Part shown: piece by piece, positions 50,701-59,461 of the stretch
Position numbering within the stretch: the first letter of the stretch is position 1
Layout: each line of letters begins with the position of its first letter
Assembly: GCA_009783565.1 (NCBI GenBank)
Contig: WRDF01000003.1
Span: 62,001 to 126,000, forward strand
DNA: 64,000 nt
From: Rikenellaceae bacterium
GTDB taxonomy: Bacteria; Bacteroidota; Bacteroidia; Bacteroidales; Rikenellaceae
Direction of reading: 5' to 3'
Notes under the pieces: model-generated
Databases searched by the model: none
The model's input: only the letters and a program-made list of their open reading frames with translations
Told to the model about the DNA's origin: nothing
Made by a program: the position numbers and the translations under genes

Positions 50701-52350
50701 ATGAAAGCTAAAAACCCCAAATATATCTTCGTGACAGGCGGAGTAGCCTCCTCGCTGGGCAAGGGGATCATCTCCGCATCGCTGGCGCGGCTCTTGCAAG
50801 CGCGCGGATATTCGGTGACAATACAGAAGCTCGATCCGTATATAAATGTCGATCCCGGTACGCTCAACCCTTATGAGCACGGCGAGTGTTATGTGACGCA
50901 CGACGGCGCGGAATCCGATCTCGATCTGGGTCATTACGAGCGTTTTACGTCGATCGAAACGAGCAAGGCGAACAACGTTACAACGGGCAAGATATATCAG
51001 AAAGTCATCGAAAAGGAGCGGCACGGCGAATATCTGGGCAAGACGGTGCAGGTCATACCGCACATCACGGACGAAATCAAGCGACGCATAAAGTTTCTGG
51101 CGGCCAAGAAGGAATACGACATTATCATCACCGAGATCGGCGGCACGGTGGGCGACATCGAGTCGCTACCCTACATCGAGGCGGTGCGCCAACTGCGTTA
51201 CGAACTCGATTCGGGAAGCACGGCGATAGTACATCTCACTCTGATACCGTACCTTGCCGCGTCGGGCGAGTTGAAGACCAAGCCGACGCAGCATTCGGTC
51301 AAGATAATGCTTGAAAACGGATTGCAGCCCGATATTCTCGTGCTGCGCACGGAACGGCATCTGAGCAGTGAGTTGCGCAAGAAAGTGGCGCTGTTCTGCA
51401 ACGTCGAGCCTAAGGCGGTGGTCGAATCGATAGATGTGCCGACGATTTATGAAGTGCCGCTGCGTATGCTGGCGCAGAATCTCGACACGGTGACGCTCGA
51501 CAAACTCGGACTGCCGCACCATACAGACCCTGAGCCTGATTTGCAGCAGTGGCGCGGGTTCGTCGACCGTGTAAAACACTCGAAACAGACGGTGCATATC
51601 GGCCTTGTGGGCAAGTACACCGAACTGCCCGACGCCTATAAGAGCATCATCGAGTCGTTTGTGCACGCGGGAGCGGAGAACAACGTCAAGGTGAAGTTGC
51701 ATCTCATTAATAGCGAGAAGATTACGGAGCACAACGTCGCCCAGCAACTGAAAGGGCTTGCGGGGATTCTTGTTGCGCCGGGTTTCGGGCATCGGGGCAT
51801 AGAAGGCAAGATCGTTGCCGTGCGGTATGCACGCGAGGGACGCATACCGTTTCTCGGAGTATGTCTCGGAATGCAGTGCGCGGTCATAGAATTTGCGCGT
51901 AGCGTGTTGGGGCATAAGGACGCGAACTCGACGGAGATGGGTTCGACCAGTGCGCCCGTGATCGACCTGATGGAAGACCAGAAAGGCGTCACTGACAAAG
52001 GCGGGACGATGCGTCTGGGGGCTTACGCGTGCAAGCTGGCCAAACGCTCCAAAGTGCACAAGGCTTATGGCAGGGAGCTTATTTCGGAGCGCCACCGCCA
52101 TCGCTATGAATTCAACAGCGTTTATGCCGACGAGTTCGAGCGCGGCGGGATGCGCCTGGTGGGTGTGAATCCGGATACGAATCTGGTGGAAGTGGTCGAG
52201 ATAGACGACCATCCCTGGTTTGTCGGCGTGCAGTATCATCCTGAGTATCAGAGCACTGTGAAGAATCCGCATCCGCTCTTCGTGGCATTCGTGAAAGCAG
52301 CACACGCGCGCGTGGTTTCCAACCTGCCGGACACAACTCGTAATTTGTAA
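50701..52350 (+). CDS. pyrG: CTP synthase
   Basis: Aminates UTP to CTP with glutamine. 549 residues. The synthase domain starts with [17 protein letters not shown] and carries [18 protein letters not shown] and the [13 protein letters not shown]-type loop ([13 protein letters not shown]). The glutaminase domain has the nucleophile Cys in [14 protein letters not shown] and His-Glu in [12 protein letters not shown]. The family normally ends near [11 protein letters not shown]; here another 15 residues ([15 protein letters not shown]) follow, encoded by a class C repeat read in frame. The tail is unlikely to affect catalysis but is an oddity. Confidence 0.97.
   Translation: MKAKNPKYIFVTGGVASSLGKGIISASLARLLQARGYSVTIQKLDPYINVDPGTLNPYEHGECYVTHDGAESDLDLGHYERFTSIETSKANNVTTGKIYQKVIEKERHGEYLGKTVQVIPHITDEIKRRIKFLAAKKEYDIIITEIGGTVGDIESLPYIEAVRQLRYELDSGSTAIVHLTLIPYLAASGELKTKPTQHSVKIMLENGLQPDILVLRTERHLSSELRKKVALFCNVEPKAVVESIDVPTIYEVPLRMLAQNLDTVTLDKLGLPHHTDPEPDLQQWRGFVDRVKHSKQTVHIGLVGKYTELPDAYKSIIESFVHAGAENNVKVKLHLINSEKITEHNVAQQLKGLAGILVAPGFGHRGIEGKIVAVRYAREGRIPFLGVCLGMQCAVIEFARSVLGHKDANSTEMGSTSAPVIDLMEDQKGVTDKGGTMRLGAYACKLAKRSKVHKAYGRELISERHRHRYEFNSVYADEFERGGMRLVGVNPDTNLVEVVEIDDHPWFVGVQYHPEYQSTVKNPHPLFVAFVKAAHARVVSNLPDTTRNL
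52301..52331. repeat. Class C repeat inside the pyrG 3' end
   Basis: CACACGCGCGCGTGG then TTTCCAACCTGCCGGA, translated as [10 protein letters not shown] in the pyrG frame. Confidence 0.85.
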
Positions 52351-52375
52351 TTGATAATTCGTAATTGAAAAAAAG

Positions 52376-54304
52376 GTGGATAGAAACACTATTGCCGGCT
52401 TATTGATTGTCGGCGTGATACTGATCGGGTTCACGATCTACAACTCTAACCAGGCCAAACAATATCAGGAAGAAAGGCGCATCGCCGATTCGATAGCGCG
52501 CGCCGAAGGGCGGTTGCTCGACCCGGAGATTGTCACCGCAGCGGCCGCGACAGCAGAGGCGCAGGCTGCGGAACAGCATTTTTCCGCGATTTCACAAACG
52601 GCCGACTCGATTCGCCGCACGCGCATAGGCGATATGCTTGTGGATGCAGAAGGGGGTGAGGAGGAGTTCCATACGTTCACGAACGACGTGATGGAACTGA
52701 CGTTCTCGACACGCGGCGCGCATGTCTACGGCGTTAAACTTATGGATTACAGCCGGTATGGCTACGACACGCCGCTGGAAATGTACGTTCCCGGCTCGTC
52801 GTACTTCGACATGGGCTTCTATCTGACCGGTAATAATTATCACGTCAGCACGCGCGAAATGAACTTCCAGTTCGCCGGCGTCGAAACGATCGCATTGCCC
52901 GAAAACCGTACGGCGCAGCGCATACTGTTCCGCCTGCCTGTTGATACGGATGCCTTTATTCAGTATGCCTACACGATTCTGAGCGACGACTATATGGTCG
53001 ATTTCGACGTGGAGTTCGTGGGTATGCAGGGCCTTGTTTCGCCTCAGATGCCGAGCCTGATGCTGGCATGGGGCAATACCGTGCCGCAGCAGGAGAAAGG
53101 GTTCGAGAACGAGAATAACCATAGCACGGTGGTGTTCCGCGCTCCGGGCGACGATAATGTGCGCAACATCGGTTATTCGACCGGCAACCGCAGCGACAAC
53201 ATAACGGGCAGTTTGCAATGGATAGCCCAGAAGCAACAGTTTTTCACGACTGTGCTCGTTGCGCGCAACAATTTTCAGAACGCCGTGATGGGATACGAAA
53301 CATTCGACCCGCACAGCGGAAACCTTAAAAAGTTCCACGCCGAAGCGAATGTCGCATTTGCGCGCACTCAGACCGCGTACAGTTTCCAGTATTATTTCGG
53401 TCCGGTGCGCTACTCCCAGCTCAAACAGTATGACATGCGCCTCGAACGGCTTGTGAACATGGGCTGGAAAATAATACGGTGGGTGACCACCGGACTGGTG
53501 ATCCCGATCTTCAATTTCCTTTCGATCCGCATCGCGAGCATGGGTCTGGTGATCCTGATTCTGACGTTTATCATAAAGATAATTATCCTGCCGCTTACGT
53601 ATAAATCGTATCTTTCGACGGCCAAGATGCGTCTGCTCAAACCGCAGTTGGAGGAAATAAACAAGCAGTTCCCCAACCGCGAGGACGCTATGAAGAAGCA
53701 GCAGGCGACGATGGCGCTCTATAAGCAGACGGGCGTGAGTCCGATGGGCGGCTGCCTGCCGATGCTTGTCCAGATGCCGATCCTCATGTCGCTGTTCTTC
53801 TTCTTCCCGACGGCTATCGAACTGCGCGGGCAGTCGTTCCTGTGGGCCGAAGACCTCTCGACGTATGACAGCGTCCTGAACCTGCCGTTCTCACTGCCGG
53901 CCTACGGCAGTCATGTGAGCTTGTTCACGCTGCTCATGGCCGCATCGCTGTTCCTCACCACGAAACTCAGCCAGCAAAGCCAGATGGCGGGCGGGCCGGG
54001 AGCCGGGATGATGAAAATGATGCTGTATGTGATGCCGGCCGTATTATTACTGTGGTTCAATAATTTTGCCAGCGGTCTGACGTATTACTATTTCCTGTCG
54101 AACCTTATGACGATCGGGCAGACTTATGGAATGAAATTTGCGGTTAATGATGAGAAGTTGCACGATCAGATGAAGGCGTATGCTACGCGCGGCAAGGGGG
54201 GCAAGAAGGCGGCCAAGCCGAAATCGAAGTGGCAGCAGCGTCTCGAAGAAATGCAACGCCACCAACGGGAAGCGATCAAGGAGCAGCAGAAAAAGAGGAG
54301 GTAA
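52376..54304 (+). CDS. yidC: Membrane protein insertase YidC
   Basis: 642 residues. An N-terminal signal anchor (RNTIAGLLIVGVILIGFTIYNS), a large periplasmic beta-domain (about 85-360), then the conserved insertase core: IPIFNFLSIRIASMGLVILILTFIIK, then YKSYLSTAKMRLLKPQLEEI with the coiled-coil loop, GGCLPMLVQMPILMSLFFFF and later helices. The C-terminal tail is strongly basic, as expected for ribosome contact. It inserts and folds inner-membrane proteins with or without Sec. The start is GTG 52376, directly after repeat-rich DNA; no ATG fits. Confidence 0.96.
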   Translation: MDRNTIAGLLIVGVILIGFTIYNSNQAKQYQEERRIADSIARAEGRLLDPEIVTAAAATAEAQAAEQHFSAISQTADSIRRTRIGDMLVDAEGGEEEFHTFTNDVMELTFSTRGAHVYGVKLMDYSRYGYDTPLEMYVPGSSYFDMGFYLTGNNYHVSTREMNFQFAGVETIALPENRTAQRILFRLPVDTDAFIQYAYTILSDDYMVDFDVEFVGMQGLVSPQMPSLMLAWGNTVPQQEKGFENENNHSTVVFRAPGDDNVRNIGYSTGNRSDNITGSLQWIAQKQQFFTTVLVARNNFQNAVMGYETFDPHSGNLKKFHAEANVAFARTQTAYSFQYYFGPVRYSQLKQYDMRLERLVNMGWKIIRWVTTGLVIPIFNFLSIRIASMGLVILILTFIIKIIILPLTYKSYLSTAKMRLLKPQLEEINKQFPNREDAMKKQQATMALYKQTGVSPMGGCLPMLVQMPILMSLFFFFPTAIELRGQSFLWAEDLSTYDSVLNLPFSLPAYGSHVSLFTLLMAASLFLTTKLSQQSQMAGGPGAGMMKMMLYVMPAVLLLWFNNFASGLTYYYFLSNLMTIGQTYGMKFAVNDEKLHDQMKAYATRGKGGKKAAKPKSKWQQRLEEMQRHQREAIKEQQKKRR

Positions 54305-54308
54305 AATT

Positions 54309-54407
54309 CGTCATTGCGAGGGTCGTTAGGCCCGAAGCAATCCAGTAAAAAAGGATTGATAAAACTCTGGATTGCTTCCTGCTTCGTTCCTCGCAGTCGC
54401 AATGACG
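54309..54407. repeat. Class A palindrome, copy A11, altered right arm
   Basis: Left arm GGTC-GTTA-GGCC (one G-U). The right side reads CTTCCTGCTTCGTTCCTCGCAGTCGCAATGACG, a different insertion in place of CCTTTCAGG. Confidence 0.82.
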
Positions 54408-54441
54408 GCAGGGTTTGACTGAAAATTAAAACCAAAACATT

Positions 54442-55083
54442 ATGAAAAAGCTATTATTGGCAGCGGCGGCGATAATGGTTATCGCGGTCGGAACAACCGG
54501 AACGGCAACTGCGTTCCATCCGCTCGATTTCGGTATCAAGGGCGGAATAAACACGGGTAAGTTCGATCTGAAACGGAGCAATATTCCCGAAAATTTGCAT
54601 ATCGTGAACGATGCACGCACGGGATACCACGCCGGAGCATACATGCGCCTGAGCCTGTTGGGACTTCACGTCCAGCCCGAATTGCTCTATAATTGGAACA
54701 GTTACGACATGAAAGTGCTGTCGGGGAACGGGGCGCTTACAACGGACAGAACCCGCGTGCGGGTCAATACGCTCGAATTGCCCGTGGTGGCAGGGATCGA
54801 ATTCCTGTTCCTGCGTCTGGGCGTAGGGCCGGTATTCAACCTGAGCAACGAGGTATCTCTCGGACACGGAACGGTCAGCAAGGTAGAAATGGACCGCCCG
54901 GCGGTGTCGTTCACCGCAGGCATTGGCCTCAATTTAATGCGCCTGTCGATCGATGCGCGCTACAATACGCATTTCAAAAAGACCGACAACCAAGTGGTCG
55001 TCGGAGGCCAAACGCTTAATATAGGGAACAATTTTCAGGGCTGGACATTCAGCTTGGGGTATCGGCTGTTTCCCGGAAGATAG
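54442..55083 (+). CDS. Outer-membrane beta-barrel protein, PorT-like family
   Basis: 213 residues. A signal peptide (MKKLLLAAAAIMVIAVGTTGTATA) is followed by about eight amphipathic strands: FGIKGGINTGKFDL, GYHAGAYMRLSLLGLHVQPELLYNW, VNTLELPVVAGIEFLFLRLGVGPVF, SFTAGIGLNLMRLSIDARYNT and WTFSLGYRLF. This matches the small outer-membrane barrels of Bacteroidetes (PF13568 type). It is probably structural or a minor porin; no specific role is seen. Its stop abuts the phoH start, so the two share a transcript. Confidence 0.82.
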   Translation: MKKLLLAAAAIMVIAVGTTGTATAFHPLDFGIKGGINTGKFDLKRSNIPENLHIVNDARTGYHAGAYMRLSLLGLHVQPELLYNWNSYDMKVLSGNGALTTDRTRVRVNTLELPVVAGIEFLFLRLGVGPVFNLSNEVSLGHGTVSKVEMDRPAVSFTAGIGLNLMRLSIDARYNTHFKKTDNQVVVGGQTLNIGNNFQGWTFSLGYRLFPGR

Positions 55084-56043
55084 ATGGATATAGAGCAGAG
55101 GAACATAGAAATCGAAGGTATAGACCCGCGCGAATTGTATGGGGTGGAGAACCGGCGGCTGGAACAAATGGCCGAAATGTTCCCGCGTCTGAAACTCATT
55201 GCGCGCGGTTCGATGCTCAAAGTGAGCGGCGAGGCGGCGGAGTTAAAGCGGTTCGAGAAACGCCTGCGCGCGTTGGCGGAATATTATAAAAAATACGGAC
55301 ATATCTCAGAGGAAGTCGTCGAGCGCATGATGGACGGCGGTGGTGCGAGTGACGACATGCCGCTCGACCGCGACGTTATCGTTTACGGCAACAACGGTAA
55401 TATCGTCCGCGCGCGGACGGTGAATCAGCAGGCGCTGGTGCAGCAGTACGACACCAACGACCTGCTTTTTGCTGTTGGGCCGGCAGGTTCGGGCAAGACA
55501 TACACTGCTATCGCGCTGGCCGTCAGGGCGTTGAAGAACCGCGAAGTGCGGCGCATCATCCTGACGCGTCCGGCAGTGGAAGCGGGTGAAAAGTTGGGTT
55601 TCCTGCCGGGAGATATGAAAGAGAAGCTCGACCCGTACCTGCAACCGCTATACGACGCGTTGCACGACATGATCCCTGCCGCAAAACTGCAACGATATAT
55701 GGAAGAGGGGACGGTGCAGATCGCGCCGCTGGCGTTCATGCGCGGGCGCACACTCGACAATGCGTTCGTGATACTCGATGAGGCGCAGAACACCACCCTG
55801 TCGCAGCTCAAAATGTTCCTCACGCGCATGGGGCGCAGCGCTAAATTCATCGTCACGGGTGACTTGACACAGATCGACCTGCCGCGTCCTTCGGACTCCG
55901 GTCTGGCAAAAGCTCTCGATATGTTGCGCGGAATCAAAGGCTTAGGCATCGTGACGTTCGACAAGCAGGACATCGTGCGCCACTCGCTGGTAAAGTCGAT
56001 CGTCGATGCGTTCGATGCGCATACGGCCAACGCTGACAACTAA
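55084..56043 (+). CDS. PhoH family ATPase
   Basis: 319 residues, cytoplasmic P-loop ATPase, begins on the base after the upstream stop. An N-terminal KH-like region (about 10-75) precedes Walker A LFAVGPAGSGKTYTAIAL and Walker B AFVILDEAQNTTLSQLK, with RRIILTRPAVEAGEKLGFLPGDM and FIVTGDLTQIDLP as further helicase-like motifs. PhoH proteins are linked to RNA metabolism and phosphate-starvation responses, but the precise role is not settled. The gene is followed by purC, a neighbourhood I recall from Bacteroides. Confidence 0.95.
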   Translation: MDIEQRNIEIEGIDPRELYGVENRRLEQMAEMFPRLKLIARGSMLKVSGEAAELKRFEKRLRALAEYYKKYGHISEEVVERMMDGGGASDDMPLDRDVIVYGNNGNIVRARTVNQQALVQQYDTNDLLFAVGPAGSGKTYTAIALAVRALKNREVRRIILTRPAVEAGEKLGFLPGDMKEKLDPYLQPLYDALHDMIPAAKLQRYMEEGTVQIAPLAFMRGRTLDNAFVILDEAQNTTLSQLKMFLTRMGRSAKFIVTGDLTQIDLPRPSDSGLAKALDMLRGIKGLGIVTFDKQDIVRHSLVKSIVDAFDAHTANADN

Positions 56044-56115
56044 TTGTCATTTACGAACACGTGCGAAGCGTGCGGCATGTTACATATAGACACTTACTAA
56101 TCAATACTAAATACG

Positions 56116-57069
56116 ATGGAAAAAGCAATTGTGAAAACCGACTTTCATTTTGAGGGTCAGCAGAGTTTGTATGTAGGTAAAGTGCGCGATGTGTATGACA
56201 TCGACGGGCGTTATCTGGTGATGGTCGTTACTGACCGCATTTCGGCATTCGATGTGGTGCTGCCACGCGGAATCCCGTATAAGGGCCAGGTACTCAATCA
56301 GATAGCAGCCAAGTTCTTGGACGCTACGGCGGATATTTGCCCGAATTGGAAGATCGCCACGCCCGACCCGATGGCGACCGTAGGCGACAAATGCGAGACT
56401 TTCCCGGTCGAGATGATCGTACGCGCATTTCTTACGGGCAGTTCGTGGCGCGAATACCAGAACGGTGCGCGAGAGATTTGCGGCGTGCGGATACCCGACG
56501 GAATGCGCGAGCACGAACGTTTCCCGCAGCCTATCCTCACGCCCACGACGAAGGCCGACCAGGGATTCCACGACGAGAACATCACGCGCGAGGAGATAAT
56601 TTCGAGCGGGTTGGTCTCGAAAGAGGATTACGAAAAACTCGAAGAATACTCGCTGGCGCTGTTCGAACGCGGCCAGCAGATGGCGGCCGAGCGCGGACTG
56701 ATACTCGTCGATACGAAATATGAGTTTGGCAAAAAAGACGGCGTGATTACGCTCATAGATGAGATTCACACGCCCGACTCGTCGCGGTATTTCTATGCCG
56801 AGGGGTACGAGGAGCGTTTCGCACGCGGCGAGCAGCAGCGTCAGCTGTCTAAGGAATTCGTGCGCGAGTGGCTGATGGAGAACGGCTTTAAGGGCGACCC
56901 GGGACAGCAAGTGCCGGAGATGACGGACGAGATCGTTAAGAGCATCAGCGACCGCTACGTCGAGCTGTATGAGAAGATCACGGGCGAAGCGTTCGTAAAA
57001 TCGCCTTCGGCCGACATCCTCGACCGCATCGAAGCGAACTGCAAAAATATGATCGCAAGGTTGCGATAA
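56116..57069 (+). CDS. purC: Phosphoribosylaminoimidazole-succinocarboxamide synthase (PurC)
   Basis: Joins aspartate to CAIR with ATP in purine synthesis. 317 residues, the longer form. Signatures are [36 protein letters not shown]-type N-terminus ([19 protein letters not shown]), [28 protein letters not shown] and [11 protein letters not shown], and [14 protein letters not shown]. The gap between phoH and purC holds ACACGTGCGAAGCGTGCGGC, a palindrome related to the C family. Function is certain. Confidence 0.97.
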   Translation: MEKAIVKTDFHFEGQQSLYVGKVRDVYDIDGRYLVMVVTDRISAFDVVLPRGIPYKGQVLNQIAAKFLDATADICPNWKIATPDPMATVGDKCETFPVEMIVRAFLTGSSWREYQNGAREICGVRIPDGMREHERFPQPILTPTTKADQGFHDENITREEIISSGLVSKEDYEKLEEYSLALFERGQQMAAERGLILVDTKYEFGKKDGVITLIDEIHTPDSSRYFYAEGYEERFARGEQQRQLSKEFVREWLMENGFKGDPGQQVPEMTDEIVKSISDRYVELYEKITGEAFVKSPSADILDRIEANCKNMIARLR

Positions 57070-57086
57070 CAGAGCCTGTGCAGATT

Positions 57087-57167
57087 GTCATTGCGGGTCA
57101 AGCCAAGCCCGAAGCAATCCAGAGAAAAAGAAACTGGATTGCTTCGCCTTTCAGGCTCGCAATGACG
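57087..57167. repeat. Class A palindrome, copy A12, hybrid with A'
   Basis: The left end reads GTCATTGCGGGTCAAGCC (A' sequence) joined to AAGCCCGAAGCAATCCAG (class A). The right half is a normal class A. A class B fragment (GTTCGGAATGACA) follows at 57179. Confidence 0.82.
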
Positions 57168-57238
57168 AACACACGCACGTTCGGAATGACAGTATTTTCA
57201 GAAAAAACAAAAATCAATAAATAAATAAAATTTGTGCC

Positions 57239-58702
57239 ATGAACAAGAATATCAAGAGCCTTGCGCCGGAGATCGTGTGGAAGCACTTTGCAGAGATTTG
57301 TGCAATCCCCCACCCTTCGGGCCACGAAGAGGAAATCCGTAAGTATATAATCAATTTTGCCAAGCAACACGGGCTGGAATACATTGTGGATGAGGCAGAT
57401 AACATTATCGTTCGCAAGCCCGCGACGCCCGGAATGGAAGACCGCATGGGTATCGTGTTGCAGGCGCACCTCGACATGGTGCCGCAGAAGAACGGCGATA
57501 AGGTTTTCGATTTCGAAAAAGACCCCATCGAGACGTATATCGACGGCGAGTGGGTGACGGCCAACGGCACGACGCTCGGCGCAGACAACGGTATCGGCGC
57601 GGCGGCGGCGCTCGCGGTTCTGGAAGCTAAGGACATCAAGCACGGGCCGATCGAAGTGCTGCTGACGGCGACGGAAGAAACGGGAATGGTCGGCGCGTTC
57701 GGCCTGCGCGGTGGCGAGTTGCGCGGCGATATCATGCTGAACACTGACTCCGAGACCGAAGGCGAGCTTTATGTGGGTTGCGCGGGCGGTCTGGATGCCA
57801 ACGTGACGTTCGAATATAAGGAAGATAAGACCGACTTTGCGGGACGTACGGCTCTGGCTATCGAAGTGAAAGGATTGCGCGGCGGCCATTCGGGGATGGA
57901 GATCATCCTGCAACGCGCGAACGCTAACAAACTGCTGTTTAGGTTCTTACTCTCGGCGTGGGAGCGCTATGACATGCAGCTGGCGAGTGTCGATGGCGGT
58001 GGTCTGCGCAACGCGATCCCGCGCGAGGGCAAGGTAGTCGTTTATGTGCCGACAAGCGATGCGGCTCGTTTCCGCAGCGACCTCGCGGCGTTCGAGAAGA
58101 CGGTGATCACCGAATTCGACGGCATCGAAGACAGCATTTCGATTAAGGCGGTAGATGCTCAGCGCGGCGCGAGCGTTATCGATCGCGACACGGCCAAGCG
58201 TTTGACGAAAGCCGTTTGCGGCTGCCCGAACGGCGTGATAACGATGAGTATTGCAATGCACGGGTTGGTGCAAACGTCGTCTAACCTGGCGCGCGTGGTG
58301 TCGGAGAATGGCGAGATCAAGTTACAGGCGTTGCTGCGCAGTTCGGTGAACTCGGAGAAGGAATATCTTGCAGAGTGCATCTCGTCGGTGTTCGAACTCG
58401 CCGGAGCGAAGGTCGTGCTTGCGGGCGGATACGACGGTTGGAAACCGAATATGAACTCGCCTATTTTGAAGGCGATGCAGGAAGTTTATAAAGTCAAATT
58501 CGGCAAAACACCGGAGATCATGGCTATCCACGCCGGACTGGAATGCGGCATCATCGGCGGCAAATATCCGAAACTGGATATGATTTCGTTCGGCCCGACG
58601 ATCCGCTATCCGCACTCGCCGGACGAAAAAGTGGAGATCGCTTCGGTCGCCAAATTCTGGGACTTTATGAAGGCGACGCTCGAAAACGCGCCGAAGAAAT
58701 AG
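57239..58702 (+). CDS. pepD: Cytosol non-specific dipeptidase / aminoacyl-histidine dipeptidase (PepD)
   Basis: 487 residues, M20 family metallopeptidase that splits dipeptides including carnosine-like ones. Zinc ligands and catalytic residues are seen in VLQAHLDMVPQ (His-x-Asp), TLGADNGIGAAAALAV, LTATEETGMVGAFGL (catalytic Glu-Glu), LNTDSETEGELYVGCAGG, and the late IHAGLECGIIGGKYP. The lid/dimerisation domain lies between, starting near the KGLRGGHSGMEI segment. It fits peptide use alongside the POT transporter and S9 peptidase in this window. Monocistronic between repeats. Confidence 0.96.
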   Translation: MNKNIKSLAPEIVWKHFAEICAIPHPSGHEEEIRKYIINFAKQHGLEYIVDEADNIIVRKPATPGMEDRMGIVLQAHLDMVPQKNGDKVFDFEKDPIETYIDGEWVTANGTTLGADNGIGAAAALAVLEAKDIKHGPIEVLLTATEETGMVGAFGLRGGELRGDIMLNTDSETEGELYVGCAGGLDANVTFEYKEDKTDFAGRTALAIEVKGLRGGHSGMEIILQRANANKLLFRFLLSAWERYDMQLASVDGGGLRNAIPREGKVVVYVPTSDAARFRSDLAAFEKTVITEFDGIEDSISIKAVDAQRGASVIDRDTAKRLTKAVCGCPNGVITMSIAMHGLVQTSSNLARVVSENGEIKLQALLRSSVNSEKEYLAECISSVFELAGAKVVLAGGYDGWKPNMNSPILKAMQEVYKVKFGKTPEIMAIHAGLECGIIGGKYPKLDMISFGPTIRYPHSPDEKVEIASVAKFWDFMKATLENAPKK

Positions 58703-58713
58703 TGATCTTTAAC

Positions 58714-58751
58714 GATTGTCATTGCGGGCTTTTTGACCCGCAATGACAATC
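58714..58751. repeat. A' hairpin, free-standing
   Basis: GATTGTCATTGCGGG and its exact reverse complement (15-bp stem) with loop CTTTTTGA. It is an A' unit without a class A partner and follows pepD. Confidence 0.85.
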
Positions 58752-58775
58752 TCGTTTTACGCCTCCGCATTGATA

Positions 58776-59336
58776 ATGAAAAATATCTTATACATAATTG
58801 CGGCTGTTATATTAGCCGTGACCGCGTGTCGAAGTGAGGAGGGATACAGTGGCTATGTGATTGTGCCTTTGCGCGAGAATCATCGGCCGGTGGTGGACGA
58901 GGAAACCGGAGAGGTGTTGGAAGGTCATCTCGAAGTGCCGCATGACCTTGTAGGACATATTTTTCTGAATGTGGAAGGCACTCACTGGCGGCCGCTGTCG
59001 CTCGCCGACGCCGAACAGGGAGTGCTGAGCGACACCGTCGGCGGTGGACACGAAATGCTTTATGCCGATGGCACGTTCACGCAAGAACCTGACGGACAGA
59101 TGTTTATCGGAGAACTGCAAGGCGGTGCGCGTCACTTTCTGGTACTGTGCGACCGCGAGAGCGGGGCCTATGCGTGGCGTGAGTTACGTACGGTGGGGCA
59201 CGCCGGAGTGGTATTTCTCAACATCTTCTTCCAGCCGTGGCGGCTGCGCAACACGGAGTCGGCAACCTATGTCGACCGAGGCTGGACGATGGCGAACCCT
59301 CTGCGAATACCCGAGCCGCCTGAACCGTCTGAGTGA
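58776..59336 (+). CDS. Putative lipoprotein, unrecognised
   Basis: 186 residues. A lipoprotein signal (MKNILYIIAAVILAVTAC, Cys18) is followed by RSEEG; acidic residues near +3 to +5 are typical of the surface-export signal of Bacteroidetes lipoproteins, so display on the outer surface is possible. The rest appears mostly beta, with no motif I know (EGHLEVPHDLVGHIF, FLNVEGTHWRPLS). An upstream in-frame ATG (58743) is rejected because it would spoil the lipobox position. A bidirectional terminator follows. Confidence 0.65.
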   Translation: MKNILYIIAAVILAVTACRSEEGYSGYVIVPLRENHRPVVDEETGEVLEGHLEVPHDLVGHIFLNVEGTHWRPLSLADAEQGVLSDTVGGGHEMLYADGTFTQEPDGQMFIGELQGGARHFLVLCDRESGAYAWRELRTVGHAGVVFLNIFFQPWRLRNTESATYVDRGWTMANPLRIPEPPEPSE

Positions 59337-59351
59337 CCATCCGGTGGTAGG

Positions 59352-59395
59352 AAAATAAAATGAGGTCGTCCGAAAGACGACCCCATTTTATTTTT
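59352..59395. terminator. Bidirectional rho-independent terminator
   Basis: GGTCGTC/GACGACC stem with A-rich left flank (AAAATAAAATGA) and T-rich right flank (CCATTTTATTTTT) that also pair. It ends the plus-strand lipoprotein gene and the minus-strand lipoprotein gene that converges on it. Confidence 0.9.
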
Positions 59396-59448
59396 ATTGT
59401 TTGTTCGAGATTGCGGGTTAAGCCCGCAACAACAAAGAAATCGAAAAA

Positions 59449-59461
59449 CACGCGCGCGTTA
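59449..59461. repeat. Alternating CG palindrome abutting a stop codon
   Basis: On the minus strand the TAA (59461-59459) of the next gene runs directly into CGCGCGCGTGTTTTTCG, a class C-type sequence. An A' fragment (GATTGCGGGTTAAGCCCGC) lies at 59410. Confidence 0.65.

Noticed and set aside
51166-52434. Minus-strand open frame of 422 codons opposite pyrG
   Set aside because: No domain seen; antisense of a secure gene.
2609-58751. Regularly recurring palindromes considered as a CRISPR array
   Set aside because: Copies are kilobases apart, lie in separate intergenic spaces, differ in sequence and have no spacers or cas genes.
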